From NCBI GenBank assembly GCA_022772675.1, contig JALEZW010000059.1, positions 62,001 to 126,000 of the forward strand: 64,000 bases of DNA. The letters are read 5' to 3'. The stretch comes from Agathobacter sp. GTDB lineage: Bacteria > Bacillota > Clostridia > Lachnospirales > Lachnospiraceae. The translations under genes were made by a program, and so were the position numbers. A model generated the notes under the pieces. That model was not told the DNA's origin, made no database searches, and saw only the letters and a list, made by a program, of their open reading frames with translations. Shown here piece by piece: positions 16,664 to 25,291 of this stretch. Position 1 is the first letter of the stretch. Each line of letters starts with the position of its first letter.

Positions 16664-16693
16664 TTGTAGACAACCAGCAGAGTGTGGTATAGT
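16664..16693 (+). promoter_or_regulatory. Possible promoter of the galactanase gene
   Basis: TTGTAG (16664-16669), 18-base spacer, TATAGT (16688-16693). A moderate match, placed about 120 bases before the start codon. Confidence 0.4.
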
Positions 16694-16811
16694 TAATTCA
16701 TCAAACGAATAAACGGTTGCGCAATACGGTGGATTTTGGCAGAAGGAGAGGAAGTCAGGTTCGCCGTGTTTATGCAATAGTTTGGAGATTATTTTACATG
16801 GGAGGAACGAT

Positions 16812-19800
16812 ATGGGAGAAAGAAAAAGATGGAAAAAACGAATTGCCAGTGCAGTGCTGGCGGCTGCTATGGTTGTCACTCAGGTTGGAGTGTGGAATTA
16901 TGGCAAAGAGAGTGTAGATGCAGCAGTAGATCATTTCCTGGATGATTTTAACGATGAGCAGATTACAGGATGGACACCATCATGGAGCGTAAGCAGCGAT
17001 AATGTTACTTTTAAAGCGACAAGTCAGAGTTCGGCTTTTGAAAGTGCTGCATTGAATATCTGGTCGAAAGAAGAACAGAAGCTGACAGCTGATTATACAG
17101 TATCAGGTCTTACAGCAGGCACATATACATTATCTATGAAAAATGTGGGACAAAATCTGACTGCAAAAGTCAAGCTGTCCGGAGATGGAGTACTTGAGAC
17201 ATCCCAAGACCTTTCGTTTGGTGAATGGGGAAATCCCAAATTGAATACAACAGGGGAATTTACTGTTTCTAAAACAACGGATGTGACAATTCAGCTGGAG
17301 GTTGATTTTTCAGCTGACGGCTGGGGATGGATAGATGATGTGGAATTGAAAAAGGTGGAAGAAACTCCGGTAGAGGAAGGGTACTCCGTGCAGATTATAC
17401 CAGACGAAGACTCTGTAGAAGCCGGCAATGAAATTACGTTAAAAGCAGTTGTAAAAAATGATGGAAAAGAGATTACAGATCTCGAGCAGGCAGGATTGCA
17501 TCTTTATTGGTGGGATAATACGAATAATAGTTCTTCCTGGTTTGTGGATTATGAGAGTAAAAATGGTTATGCACTTTCATTAAAGGTAAAGCCGGAGCAG
17601 GCAGGAATCTATGAAATACAGGCAAAACTCCAGGACAAAGACTGGAAAGATCTTACCGTACAGAAATATGCTCTCAAAGTTGATGAGGCAGCCACAGCAG
17701 TCGAGGGAGACTTAAACATTACAAAGGTAAAAGAACTCTCCAATGATTTCATCATGGGAATGGACATCTCCTCTGTCATCTCCGAGTTTGCCAGTGGAGT
17801 GACCTATAAGGATTTTGATGGAAAAATAATTGATAATGTAACCGATTTCTGCAAATTCCTGGCATCCCAGGGAATTACCTGCATCCGTGTGCGTGTTTGG
17901 AACAACCCTTATGATGCTGCTGGAAACGGATATGGCGGTGGCAACAATGATGTGGAAAAGGCAAAAACGATGGCAGATGCATGCCGGGCAGCAGGAATCA
18001 AAATGCTTGTGGATTTCCACTGCTCGGATCTGTGGACGGATCCGGGAAAACAGCAGGTGCCGAAAGCATGGAAAAATTATTCTTTAGAGGAAAAGGAAAG
18101 TGCGCTGCAGCAGTTTCTGACAGATTCCCTGAACACCATTGACCCGGCAAAAGACACCGTCACAATGGTTCAGGTGGGAAATGAGACAACCAATGGCTTT
18201 ATCGGAGAGACCGATACTACTAATATGTGTAAGCTTTTTTCCACAGGTGCTGCAGGGGTGCGTGCATACAATGACAAGGTAAAGGTAGTGATCCATGAGA
18301 CAAACCCGGAGAAGGGCAATGTGACAAAATGGGCAAAGAATCTGAGTGATAACAACGTTAATTATGATGTGCTTGCCACAAGCTATTATCCATACTGGCA
18401 TGGCACACTGGACAATCTGAAGTCTGAATTTGCAAAAGTAAAGGAAGATTATGGCAAGGATGTGATGGTGGCAGAGACCAGCTATGCCTATACCTTAAAT
18501 GACAGTGATGGTCATGATAATACCGTTCGTGTGGGAAACAATGATACGGGAGAAAATACAACGGAGCCCTTTAATGAGCAGGGACAGGCCACAGCAATCC
18601 GCAATCTGATTGAGGCTGTGAATTCCGTCGGCGGACTTGGCGTATTTTACTGGGAGCCGGCATGGATTACCGTCGGTGATACCACGGGACTGACAGGTGC
18701 TGCTTATGAGGAACAGGTGGCAAAAAATAAGGCTGTTTGGGAGAAATACGGAAGCGGCTGGGCATCCAGCTATGCCAATGAGTATGATTCCAAAGATGCA
18801 GGAAAATGGTATGGTGGCTCTGCAGTAGACAACGAGGCAATGTTCTATCCGGACGGAACACCGACTCCGGGACTTCATGTATGGAACTATGTAAAAACAG
18901 GTTCCAAAACGAATGATGTTTATCTGTATTCCGTTGGAAAAGCAGAAGAACTGAATCGGACCATTAAGGTTGGTGAAAATGCAGACATTCCGGAAACGGT
19001 TACCGTCACCTATTCCACAGGAGAAGTACAGGAGCCTGTTACCTGGAATGCAGAAGAACTGGGTAAGATTGACCAGAATAAGCCGGGAGTTTATGAAGTG
19101 TCCGGTGTTGTGAATCTGACCAAAGAGATTACCCAGGGATTAAATAAAGGACAAAAGCAGGCGGAAGTAACCTGTAAGCTGACGGTTAAGCAGGCGAACC
19201 TGATTACCGATGCAGAGGATGCCGGTTTTGAGAAGGGAGAAAATTTCGAGGTAAGCGGCAGTGGAATTTCAGACATTCCGGCGAAAGATGACCCATATGA
19301 GGGCAGCCACAGTATGCACTGGTATTCAGCAGATGCAGCTGCAGGAACGGTAACTTATAATAAAGAAATCACGCTGGAAAGTGGAAAGTATAACTTTGAA
19401 GCTGTTGCACAGGGAGAAGGTACCGGGATTTCCCTTAATATCTTAGACCAGTCTGGCAAGGCGTTATTTGCAGGAGAGCAGACGAAACTGAATGGCTGGA
19501 GAAACTGGATGATTCCTCAGGTTCGTTTTTCCCTGTCACAGAAAGCAGTTATTAAGCTTCAGATTCAGGTAGATATGGCAGCGAAAGGCTGGGGAACGGC
19601 AGATAGTCTCTATCTTTATAAAACCGGAGAATACAGTGGTTCTTCTTCAGGGGGTTCAGAATCCGGTTCTGGTTCCGGAAGTACCCCAACTACTCCCGCC
19701 ACCCCATCCACAGGTGACACAACCATTACCGAAAATCCGGATGGCACCACAACCGAGACAAAGACAGAGATCACAACGAACGAGTCCGGAAAAGAAGTAG

Positions 19801-20552
19801 AGGTAACTGTCACAACTGAGAAGGATGCAGCCGGGAATGTAACCGGCAGCAAGGAAGTTTCTGTGATTGCCGAGGCAGGAAAGAATACCTCTGCAACGGT
19901 TACTGTGGCAAAGGATGCGGATGGTAAGGTGACAGATGTTAAAGCACAGGTAACACAGAACGGAACCGGCAGCAAAACGAATGTGACAACCACGATTTCC
20001 GGGGATGTGGTATCCCAGATTGCAAAGGCAGCAGATACAGATTCGGTAGCAATTAAGGTTACTGTTACAGATTCCATGGGGAATACAAAGTATACGGTAA
20101 GCGCAGATTCCAAAGATGTAACTGCCGGAAATAAAATGAAGGTTGTTGCTGTTGACAAAAAGACCGGTAAATACAAGCTGGTCAATGGAAAAACCTATCA
20201 GGTGGCAGAGGATGGTTCTGTTAAAGTGAGTCTTCCGAAAGGAGCAGATTACGCACTCCTTTCCACCAAAGAGGCAAAGACCGTTGAAAAAGCAATCTTA
20301 AAGACCGTAGCACCGAAGAAGAGTACAGCTTCTGTGAAGAAAGGTAAGAGCACCAATCTTCAGATGAGCAGTAAGCTGGATATGGATAACGTAAAAAATA
20401 TTACTTATAGCACAAGTAAGAAATCGGTTGCATCCATCAGTAAGAATGGAAAAATTACGGCAAAGAAAAAAGGAACGGTGGTTGTTAAGGCGAAAGTTAC
20501 TTTAAAGAATGGAACAACCAAGACGGTTTCCATGAAAATCAAGGTGAAATAA
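16812..20552 (+). CDS. Secreted multidomain endo-beta-1,4-galactanase (GH53)
   Basis: A 1246-residue extracellular enzyme that cuts the beta-1,4-galactan side chains of pectin. It has a signal peptide (about 1-38), an N-terminal carbohydrate-binding region (about 45-180, CBM61-like), an Ig-like domain, then the GH53 barrel (about 300-670) with acid/base Glu458 (VQVGNETTNG) and nucleophile Glu555 (VMVAETSYAY). A Big_4-like Ig domain, a second binding module, a Ser/Gly/Thr/Pro linker and C-terminal Big_2-like repeats (VASISKNGKITAKKKGTVVV) follow. No LPXTG motif is present; the C-terminal domains may hold it to the wall. ATG 16812 is chosen over upstream starts because GGGAGG stands six to nine bases before it. 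Confidence 0.93.
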   Translation: MGERKRWKKRIASAVLAAAMVVTQVGVWNYGKESVDAAVDHFLDDFNDEQITGWTPSWSVSSDNVTFKATSQSSAFESAALNIWSKEEQKLTADYTVSGLTAGTYTLSMKNVGQNLTAKVKLSGDGVLETSQDLSFGEWGNPKLNTTGEFTVSKTTDVTIQLEVDFSADGWGWIDDVELKKVEETPVEEGYSVQIIPDEDSVEAGNEITLKAVVKNDGKEITDLEQAGLHLYWWDNTNNSSSWFVDYESKNGYALSLKVKPEQAGIYEIQAKLQDKDWKDLTVQKYALKVDEAATAVEGDLNITKVKELSNDFIMGMDISSVISEFASGVTYKDFDGKIIDNVTDFCKFLASQGITCIRVRVWNNPYDAAGNGYGGGNNDVEKAKTMADACRAAGIKMLVDFHCSDLWTDPGKQQVPKAWKNYSLEEKESALQQFLTDSLNTIDPAKDTVTMVQVGNETTNGFIGETDTTNMCKLFSTGAAGVRAYNDKVKVVIHETNPEKGNVTKWAKNLSDNNVNYDVLATSYYPYWHGTLDNLKSEFAKVKEDYGKDVMVAETSYAYTLNDSDGHDNTVRVGNNDTGENTTEPFNEQGQATAIRNLIEAVNSVGGLGVFYWEPAWITVGDTTGLTGAAYEEQVAKNKAVWEKYGSGWASSYANEYDSKDAGKWYGGSAVDNEAMFYPDGTPTPGLHVWNYVKTGSKTNDVYLYSVGKAEELNRTIKVGENADIPETVTVTYSTGEVQEPVTWNAEELGKIDQNKPGVYEVSGVVNLTKEITQGLNKGQKQAEVTCKLTVKQANLITDAEDAGFEKGENFEVSGSGISDIPAKDDPYEGSHSMHWYSADAAAGTVTYNKEITLESGKYNFEAVAQGEGTGISLNILDQSGKALFAGEQTKLNGWRNWMIPQVRFSLSQKAVIKLQIQVDMAAKGWGTADSLYLYKTGEYSGSSSGGSESGSGSGSTPTTPATPSTGDTTITENPDGTTTETKTEITTNESGKEVEVTVTTEKDAAGNVTGSKEVSVIAEAGKNTSATVTVAKDADGKVTDVKAQVTQNGTGSKTNVTTTISGDVVSQIAKAADTDSVAIKVTVTDSMGNTKYTVSADSKDVTAGNKMKVVAVDKKTGKYKLVNGKTYQVAEDGSVKVSLPKGADYALLSTKEAKTVEKAILKTVAPKKSTASVKKGKSTNLQMSSKLDMDNVKNITYSTSKKSVASISKNGKITAKKKGTVVVKAKVTLKNGTTKTVSMKIKVK

Positions 20553-20653
20553 CACAGAAATGGAAATCCTCCATTGTATCGAAACTGCTCCTGTGCTATA
20601 CTATTAATAATGACAGTTATAAAAATACTTGAAAAGAACAGGAGATGGGGGAA

Positions 20654-20794
20654 GTGACAAATACAGGGTTATTGATTTTTCTGGCTGCTGTAATTGGTAT
20701 TGCAGTTCTTGGTGCGATTATCGCTGTGATTGCAGCAGTATCCGGAGCATCCGCAGCCATTGTGGACGAGGAAGACGGAGAGGAAAACGAATAA
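20654..20794 (+). CDS. Small single-pass membrane protein, 46 residues
   Basis: A GTG start after AGGAGATGGGGG opens a frame with one long hydrophobic helix (LLIFLAAVIGIAVLGAII, residues 6-23) and an acidic tail (VDEEDGEENE). No family is recognised. The ribosome binding site, clean membrane helix and charged tail support a real small membrane protein. A longer frame that overlaps it (20629-21006) runs into the structured RNA and looks spurious. Confidence 0.55.
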   Translation: MTNTGLLIFLAAVIGIAVLGAIIAVIAAVSGASAAIVDEEDGEENE

Positions 20795-20828
20795 TTACAA
20801 GAACTAGGTTATCATTTTTTAATTTAAG

Positions 20829-20933
20829 AAAGGTACTGCCGGGATGGCAGGCGGTTTGTCTCCTTTTTCGGAGGCAGGTCCTGTTTACAGGATTGCACAT
20901 AAAAATAACCGCCAATCGGCAGTGCCTTTTTCT
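20829..20933 (+). ncRNA. Candidate branched structured RNA with intrinsic terminator
   Basis: A long closing stem of 13 bp (20829-20841 with 20917-20929, one G-T pair) is continued after an internal loop by a 7-bp stem (20850-20856 with 20907-20913). Inside lie two hairpins, one at 20858-20875 with a TTTTTC loop and one at 20877-20894 with a TTTA loop, and an A-rich joining strand. A T-run follows the closing stem directly. This three-way junction is more elaborate than a plain terminator. It matches no RNA family I can identify. It could be a small RNA or the 3' end of the transcript of the upstream small membrane protein. Confidence 0.55.
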
Positions 20934-21034
20934 ATTTTCAATATGCCACTTCTTAAGATGCAAATCAAATCATATTTTTTGCGCACATAGTGTGGAGCGA
21001 TTCTAAAAAGAAAATGAAATTCTCTGGAAATTAC

Positions 21035-21062
21035 TTGTAAATTTTTAACACCTACGTATAAT
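21035..21062 (+). promoter_or_regulatory. Promoter and leader hairpin of the RND transporter gene
   Basis: TTGTAA (21035-21040), 16-base spacer, TATAAT (21057-21062). Just downstream CTGTCTC (21073-21079) pairs with GAGACAG (21087-21093), which could be an operator for a dimeric repressor or a leader hairpin. Confidence 0.6.
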
Positions 21063-21134
21063 GAAAACATGGCTGTCTCCTGAAACGAGACAGTTATAAC
21101 ACATTGACGTTTCCATAAACAGGAGGAATACATA

Positions 21135-24100
21135 ATGATTTCCAAGTATAGCGTGAAAAAGCCGTTTACCGTGCTGGTGGGGGTAATCCTGGTGATTGTG
21201 CTGGGAGTAGTTTCACTGTCAAAAATGACAACGGATCTGCTGCCGGATATGAGCCTTCAGTATGCCATGGTAGTTACCACCGATATGGGGGCGGCTCCGG
21301 AGAAGGTGGAGAGCGAAGTGACAGCACCCATTGAGGCGGCCATGGCAACCACCTCGAATATTAAGAATATCAGCTCCATTTCCTATAACAGTTATTCCGT
21401 TGTAACTTTGGAGTACGAGCAGAATGCCAACATGGATTCGGTAGTAATTGAAATCCAGCAGAGTCTGGACCAGCTATCCGGTCAGTGGGATGATACGGTG
21501 GGGACACCCATGATCATGCGGATTAATCCGGATATGATGCCTGTCATTGCTGCTGCAGTTGATGTGGATGGCATGAATGCTGCGGAACTGTCGGATTATG
21601 TGGAGAATGAGCTTTCACCTGCCATTGAGAGTCTGGAGGGAGTGGCTTCCGTGAATACCACCGGTCAGCTTGAAGAACGGGTGGAAGTCACCATGAACCA
21701 GGACAAGATTGACAAGCTCAACAAAAAGATCAGAAAGAGTATCGACAAGGAGTTTGCCGATGCCCAGAAGGATATTGACAAGGGCAGGGATAAGGTAAAA
21801 GATGGTCAGTCCAGCATGGATTCAGGAAAAGACAAGATTAGTTCTGCCATCAATGATACGATGGATAAGCAGGAGGAACTGTTTCAGACGGAAAAAGACC
21901 TGAACAAACAGCTGAAGGAGTTAAAATCCCAGCAGAAATCCCTGACAAAGGTGCAAAAAGGAGTCCAGGACTTTATGCAGTCAGAGGCCTACACCGGTAT
22001 TGTGGATATGGTAAAGCAGAATCCACAGGCTGCAGAAACGCCTGAGGTAAAAACCCGGATCAAGCAGTTAAATGCTGCAGTAAAGGAACAGTTTGCAGCA
22101 TTAAGCGAGATGGGAATTACGGTAAAAACCTACGAGGATCTTCCGAATGCATCCGCAAAAATCAGCAAGATGCTTACTAAGGTGAATACCGGCATTACCA
22201 CCATTGAGAGTGCTTTAGAGAATGTGGAATCAGGTAAGATTTCCATTGCGGCAGCCCTGGATAAATTGAATGCCAATGCATCCATTACGGCACTGCAGAT
22301 GAGCACAAGTTCAGCAGATCTGGCAAATGCAGCTGCTTCTTTGGATACAGCACAGGATAATCTGGATTCGGCGAAGGATGATGCCTATGATGCAGCAGAT
22401 TTAAATACGATTTTGTCGAAGGATACCCTTTCCGGTCTGTTTACCGGACAGAATTTTGATATGCCGGCGGGGTATGCCATGTCCGGAGATAAAGAGTATC
22501 TGGTTCGTGTGGGAGATGCTGTTTCCAGCGTGGATGAATTAAAGAATCTTCCCCTTTTGGATCTGGATATGGATGGGATTGACACGATCCGCCTGTCGGA
22601 TGTGGCAGATGTGAAACTTGCAGACAATTCCGATGAAACCTATGCGGTCATCAACGGAAATCCGGGAATTATGCTTTCCATGGAGAAACAGACCGGATAT
22701 TCCACAGGAGAAGTAACCGACCGGATTCTGGATAAATTTGAGAAGCTGGAAAAAGAAGATTCGAAGCTGCACCTGTCGGTTCTTATGAACCAGGGTATTT
22801 ACATTGATATGATTGTAAAAAGTGTCATGCAGAATATGATCTTGGGGGCAATCCTTGCCATCTTTGTCCTGCTGTTATTCTTAAAGGATTTAAAGCCTAC
22901 TATTGTCATTGCCTGTTCCATTCCGCTTTCCGTAATTTCTGCAGTTGTTCTTATGTATTTTACGGGAATTTCCTTAAACATCATTTCCATGTCGGGACTG
23001 ATGCTTGGAATCGGCATGCTGGTGGATAACTCGATTGTTGTCATTGAAAATATTTACCGTCTGCGGTCAGAGGGCTATACGATAAGAAAGGCAGCAGTGG
23101 AGGGAGCCGGTCAGGTTGCAGGCGCAATCATAGCTTCCACACTTACCACGGTCAGCGTATATGCACCGATTATTTTCACAGAGGGACTTACCAGACAGCT
23201 GTTTATGGATTTGGCACTGACCATTGCCTTTACGTTAGTTGCCAGTCTTGCAGTGGCACTGACCTTTGTGCCGGCCATGTCTTCCGTGACATTAAAGCAT
23301 ACGAAAGAAATCCGCCATCCGCTTTTTGACAGGTTTAAAGAAGCATATGGCAGGTTTCTTGGTGTCTGTCTTAAGTTTAAGCCGGTGGTATTTATCGTGG
23401 CACTCCTTCTCCTTATAGGAAGTGCATATCTGTCCCTGTCAAAGGGGATGAGCTTTATGAACATGGATATGGAGACCAATCAGATTTCCGTTTCCATTGG
23501 GGCAAAGGAGGATGAGAAGCTGACCTTTGAGGAACTTAAAGGTGCTTCCAACCAGGTGATTGACCGAATCGCAGATATCAAAGGCATTGACACCATTGGT
23601 GCCATGGCAGGAGGTGATTCCACCGGAAGCATGATGAATTCCGGAGAGGACAGCGTCAGCATGTACATCCTTCTGGATGAGGAAAGCGGTGTGAAAGCTT
23701 CCGATGTGGCAGATGAGATTACAGAGCGGACCAGGGATATGGACTGTGATGTACTCTGCAACACTTCCTCTATGGATTTTGATGCTTACTTTGGAAATGG
23801 TCTTTCCATAAAGATTGAGGGCCGGGATCTGGATAAACTTCAGGAGCTGGCTTCCGATGTGGCAGGAGTTTTAAAGAATACAAAGGGAACCATAGATATT
23901 GATGACGGGCTGGGGGAGGTAACTCCGGAATTTACCATCAGCGTAAACAAGGAAAAGGCTGCAAAATATGGTTACACTGTGGCACAGGTTTTCCAGCTTG
24001 TGAATAAAGAGCTGGCAGATGAGAGTAGTGTAACTACCATTTCCACGGATATCAAGGATTACGAGGTATATCTGCAGACAGAAAAGCAGGCGGATCCAAA

Positions 24101-24893
24101 GCTTTCGGATATTAAGAAGCTGACCTTTACCTACAAAAATAAAGATGGGAAAGAGAAGGAGATTCCACTGACCAAAATCTGCGATATGAAGGAATCCACC
24201 ACATTAAGCACTATCAGCCGTGATGCCCAGAACAGGTATCTTACGGTTTCCTGCGGCATTGATGAAAACCATAATGTTACATTGATCAGTAATAAGGTTC
24301 AGAAGGAAATCGACAAGCTGGATATTCCGGAAGGTTATTCCATTAAGATGGCAGGTGAGGATGAAAATATCAACGAGTCCATGGGACAGATGCTTTTGAT
24401 GCTGGCTCTTGCCGTGATCTTTATTTATCTGATCATGGTAGTACAGTTTCAGTCACTGGTATCGCCGTTTATTATTATGTTTTCTATCCCCCTGGCATTT
24501 ACGGGAGGTTTTCTGGCACTGTTTATCACCGGCCAGAACGTGGATGTCATTGCCATGCTGGGATTTATTATGCTGGCAGGATTGATCGTTAATAACGGTA
24601 TTGTATTGATTGACTATATCAATCAGGCGAGAAAGGGAGGAATGACCAAAAAGGAGGCCATCATTGCGTCCGGAAAGACACGTATCCGCCCGATCCTTAT
24701 GACGGCACTGACCACAATCCTTGCGATGCTGACCTCGGCTCTGGGATTTGGTGAGGGTTCGGATATGATGAAGCCCATGGCAATCACCATTGTGGGAGGA
24801 CTTATTTATGGTACGGTTCTGACGCTGATTGTAATCCCGTGTATTTACGATGCTTTTAACCGGGAGAAGAGCATGGTGGAAGAGGAACTGTAA
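21135..24893 (+). CDS. RND superfamily efflux transporter with long helical insertion
   Basis: A 1252-residue permease of the AcrB/HAE1-like RND class. Membrane helix 1 is at about 8-28; helices 2-6 begin near residue 558 (NMILGAILAIFVLLLFL, then GIGMLVDNSIVVIENI, the conserved TM4 Asp region), with a second set from about 1090 (VIFIYLIMVVQFQSL) to the end. The first outer loop carries an unusual insertion of about 250 residues (about 184-433), rich in Lys, Asp and Gln and predicted coiled coil. Gram-positive RND pumps work without an outer-membrane channel; no adaptor gene is adjacent. The substrate is unknown. AGGAGG lies about 8 bases before the start. Confidence 0.92.
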   Translation: MISKYSVKKPFTVLVGVILVIVLGVVSLSKMTTDLLPDMSLQYAMVVTTDMGAAPEKVESEVTAPIEAAMATTSNIKNISSISYNSYSVVTLEYEQNANMDSVVIEIQQSLDQLSGQWDDTVGTPMIMRINPDMMPVIAAAVDVDGMNAAELSDYVENELSPAIESLEGVASVNTTGQLEERVEVTMNQDKIDKLNKKIRKSIDKEFADAQKDIDKGRDKVKDGQSSMDSGKDKISSAINDTMDKQEELFQTEKDLNKQLKELKSQQKSLTKVQKGVQDFMQSEAYTGIVDMVKQNPQAAETPEVKTRIKQLNAAVKEQFAALSEMGITVKTYEDLPNASAKISKMLTKVNTGITTIESALENVESGKISIAAALDKLNANASITALQMSTSSADLANAAASLDTAQDNLDSAKDDAYDAADLNTILSKDTLSGLFTGQNFDMPAGYAMSGDKEYLVRVGDAVSSVDELKNLPLLDLDMDGIDTIRLSDVADVKLADNSDETYAVINGNPGIMLSMEKQTGYSTGEVTDRILDKFEKLEKEDSKLHLSVLMNQGIYIDMIVKSVMQNMILGAILAIFVLLLFLKDLKPTIVIACSIPLSVISAVVLMYFTGISLNIISMSGLMLGIGMLVDNSIVVIENIYRLRSEGYTIRKAAVEGAGQVAGAIIASTLTTVSVYAPIIFTEGLTRQLFMDLALTIAFTLVASLAVALTFVPAMSSVTLKHTKEIRHPLFDRFKEAYGRFLGVCLKFKPVVFIVALLLLIGSAYLSLSKGMSFMNMDMETNQISVSIGAKEDEKLTFEELKGASNQVIDRIADIKGIDTIGAMAGGDSTGSMMNSGEDSVSMYILLDEESGVKASDVADEITERTRDMDCDVLCNTSSMDFDAYFGNGLSIKIEGRDLDKLQELASDVAGVLKNTKGTIDIDDGLGEVTPEFTISVNKEKAAKYGYTVAQVFQLVNKELADESSVTTISTDIKDYEVYLQTEKQADPKLSDIKKLTFTYKNKDGKEKEIPLTKICDMKESTTLSTISRDAQNRYLTVSCGIDENHNVTLISNKVQKEIDKLDIPEGYSIKMAGEDENINESMGQMLLMLALAVIFIYLIMVVQFQSLVSPFIIMFSIPLAFTGGFLALFITGQNVDVIAMLGFIMLAGLIVNNGIVLIDYINQARKGGMTKKEAIIASGKTRIRPILMTALTTILAMLTSALGFGEGSDMMKPMAITIVGGLIYGTVLTLIVIPCIYDAFNREKSMVEEEL

Positions 24894-24906
24894 TCGTAGA
24901 AATGCC

Positions 24907-24935
24907 TTGACAAAAAGTCGGAGCACAAGTATGAT
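24907..24935 (+). promoter_or_regulatory. Promoter of the valS T-box transcript
   Basis: TTGACA (24907-24912), 17-base spacer, TATGAT (24930-24935), only 14 bases after the transporter gene. Confidence 0.8.
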
Positions 24936-24941
24936 AATGTT

Positions 24942-25185
24942 AGATAAAAGCTTTGATAAAGAGGAGTACGCATGGGACTTCTGAAAGAGAATGGCATTCA
25001 TCGGCTGGAAGATGCCTGCAGAAATAAGTGCGGAAGGTAGCTTTGGAGCCGGAATGATTAGAAAGCATAATGCACAGGCATTCCCGCGTCGTCCCCGTTA
25101 ACGGACATGATGAGTATTGCAAAGGTGGTACCGCGATTTTTTCGCCCTTTGTGCAGAAAGGCTTTCTGTGCAGAGGGCTTTTCTT
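24942..25185 (+). ncRNA. T-box leader controlling valS
   Basis: The T-box sequence AAAGGTGGTACCGCG (25121-25135) forms the antiterminator with its tRNA-binding bulge. A 16-bp terminator (25144-25159 with 25063-type partner at 25163-25178) with TTTTCTT follows. The stem I region contains AGTA-type loop E sequence near 24965 and a GGAAGGTAGC stretch at 25032-25041 whose GTA (25037-25039) could be the valine specifier; that assignment is tentative. Uncharged tRNA-Val would favour read-through into valS. Confidence 0.92.
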
Positions 25186-25291
25186 ATCTGTGATGAATAC
25201 TGCAGTTTACGACAGTTTTATCATGGAAAGAACATAGATGAATCCGGAAGTGACAGGATTTTGCCGGATGAGAAGGAGGATAACAGAAAAC

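Noticed and set aside
20629-21006. A 125-codon frame overlapping the small membrane protein gene
   Set aside because: It is Cys- and Arg-rich, lacks a ribosome binding site and runs through the strongly structured RNA; the other frame has a proper membrane helix and start.
25238-25291. Longer N-terminus for valS
   Set aside because: It overlaps the ribosome binding site of the real start and is not part of the conserved protein.
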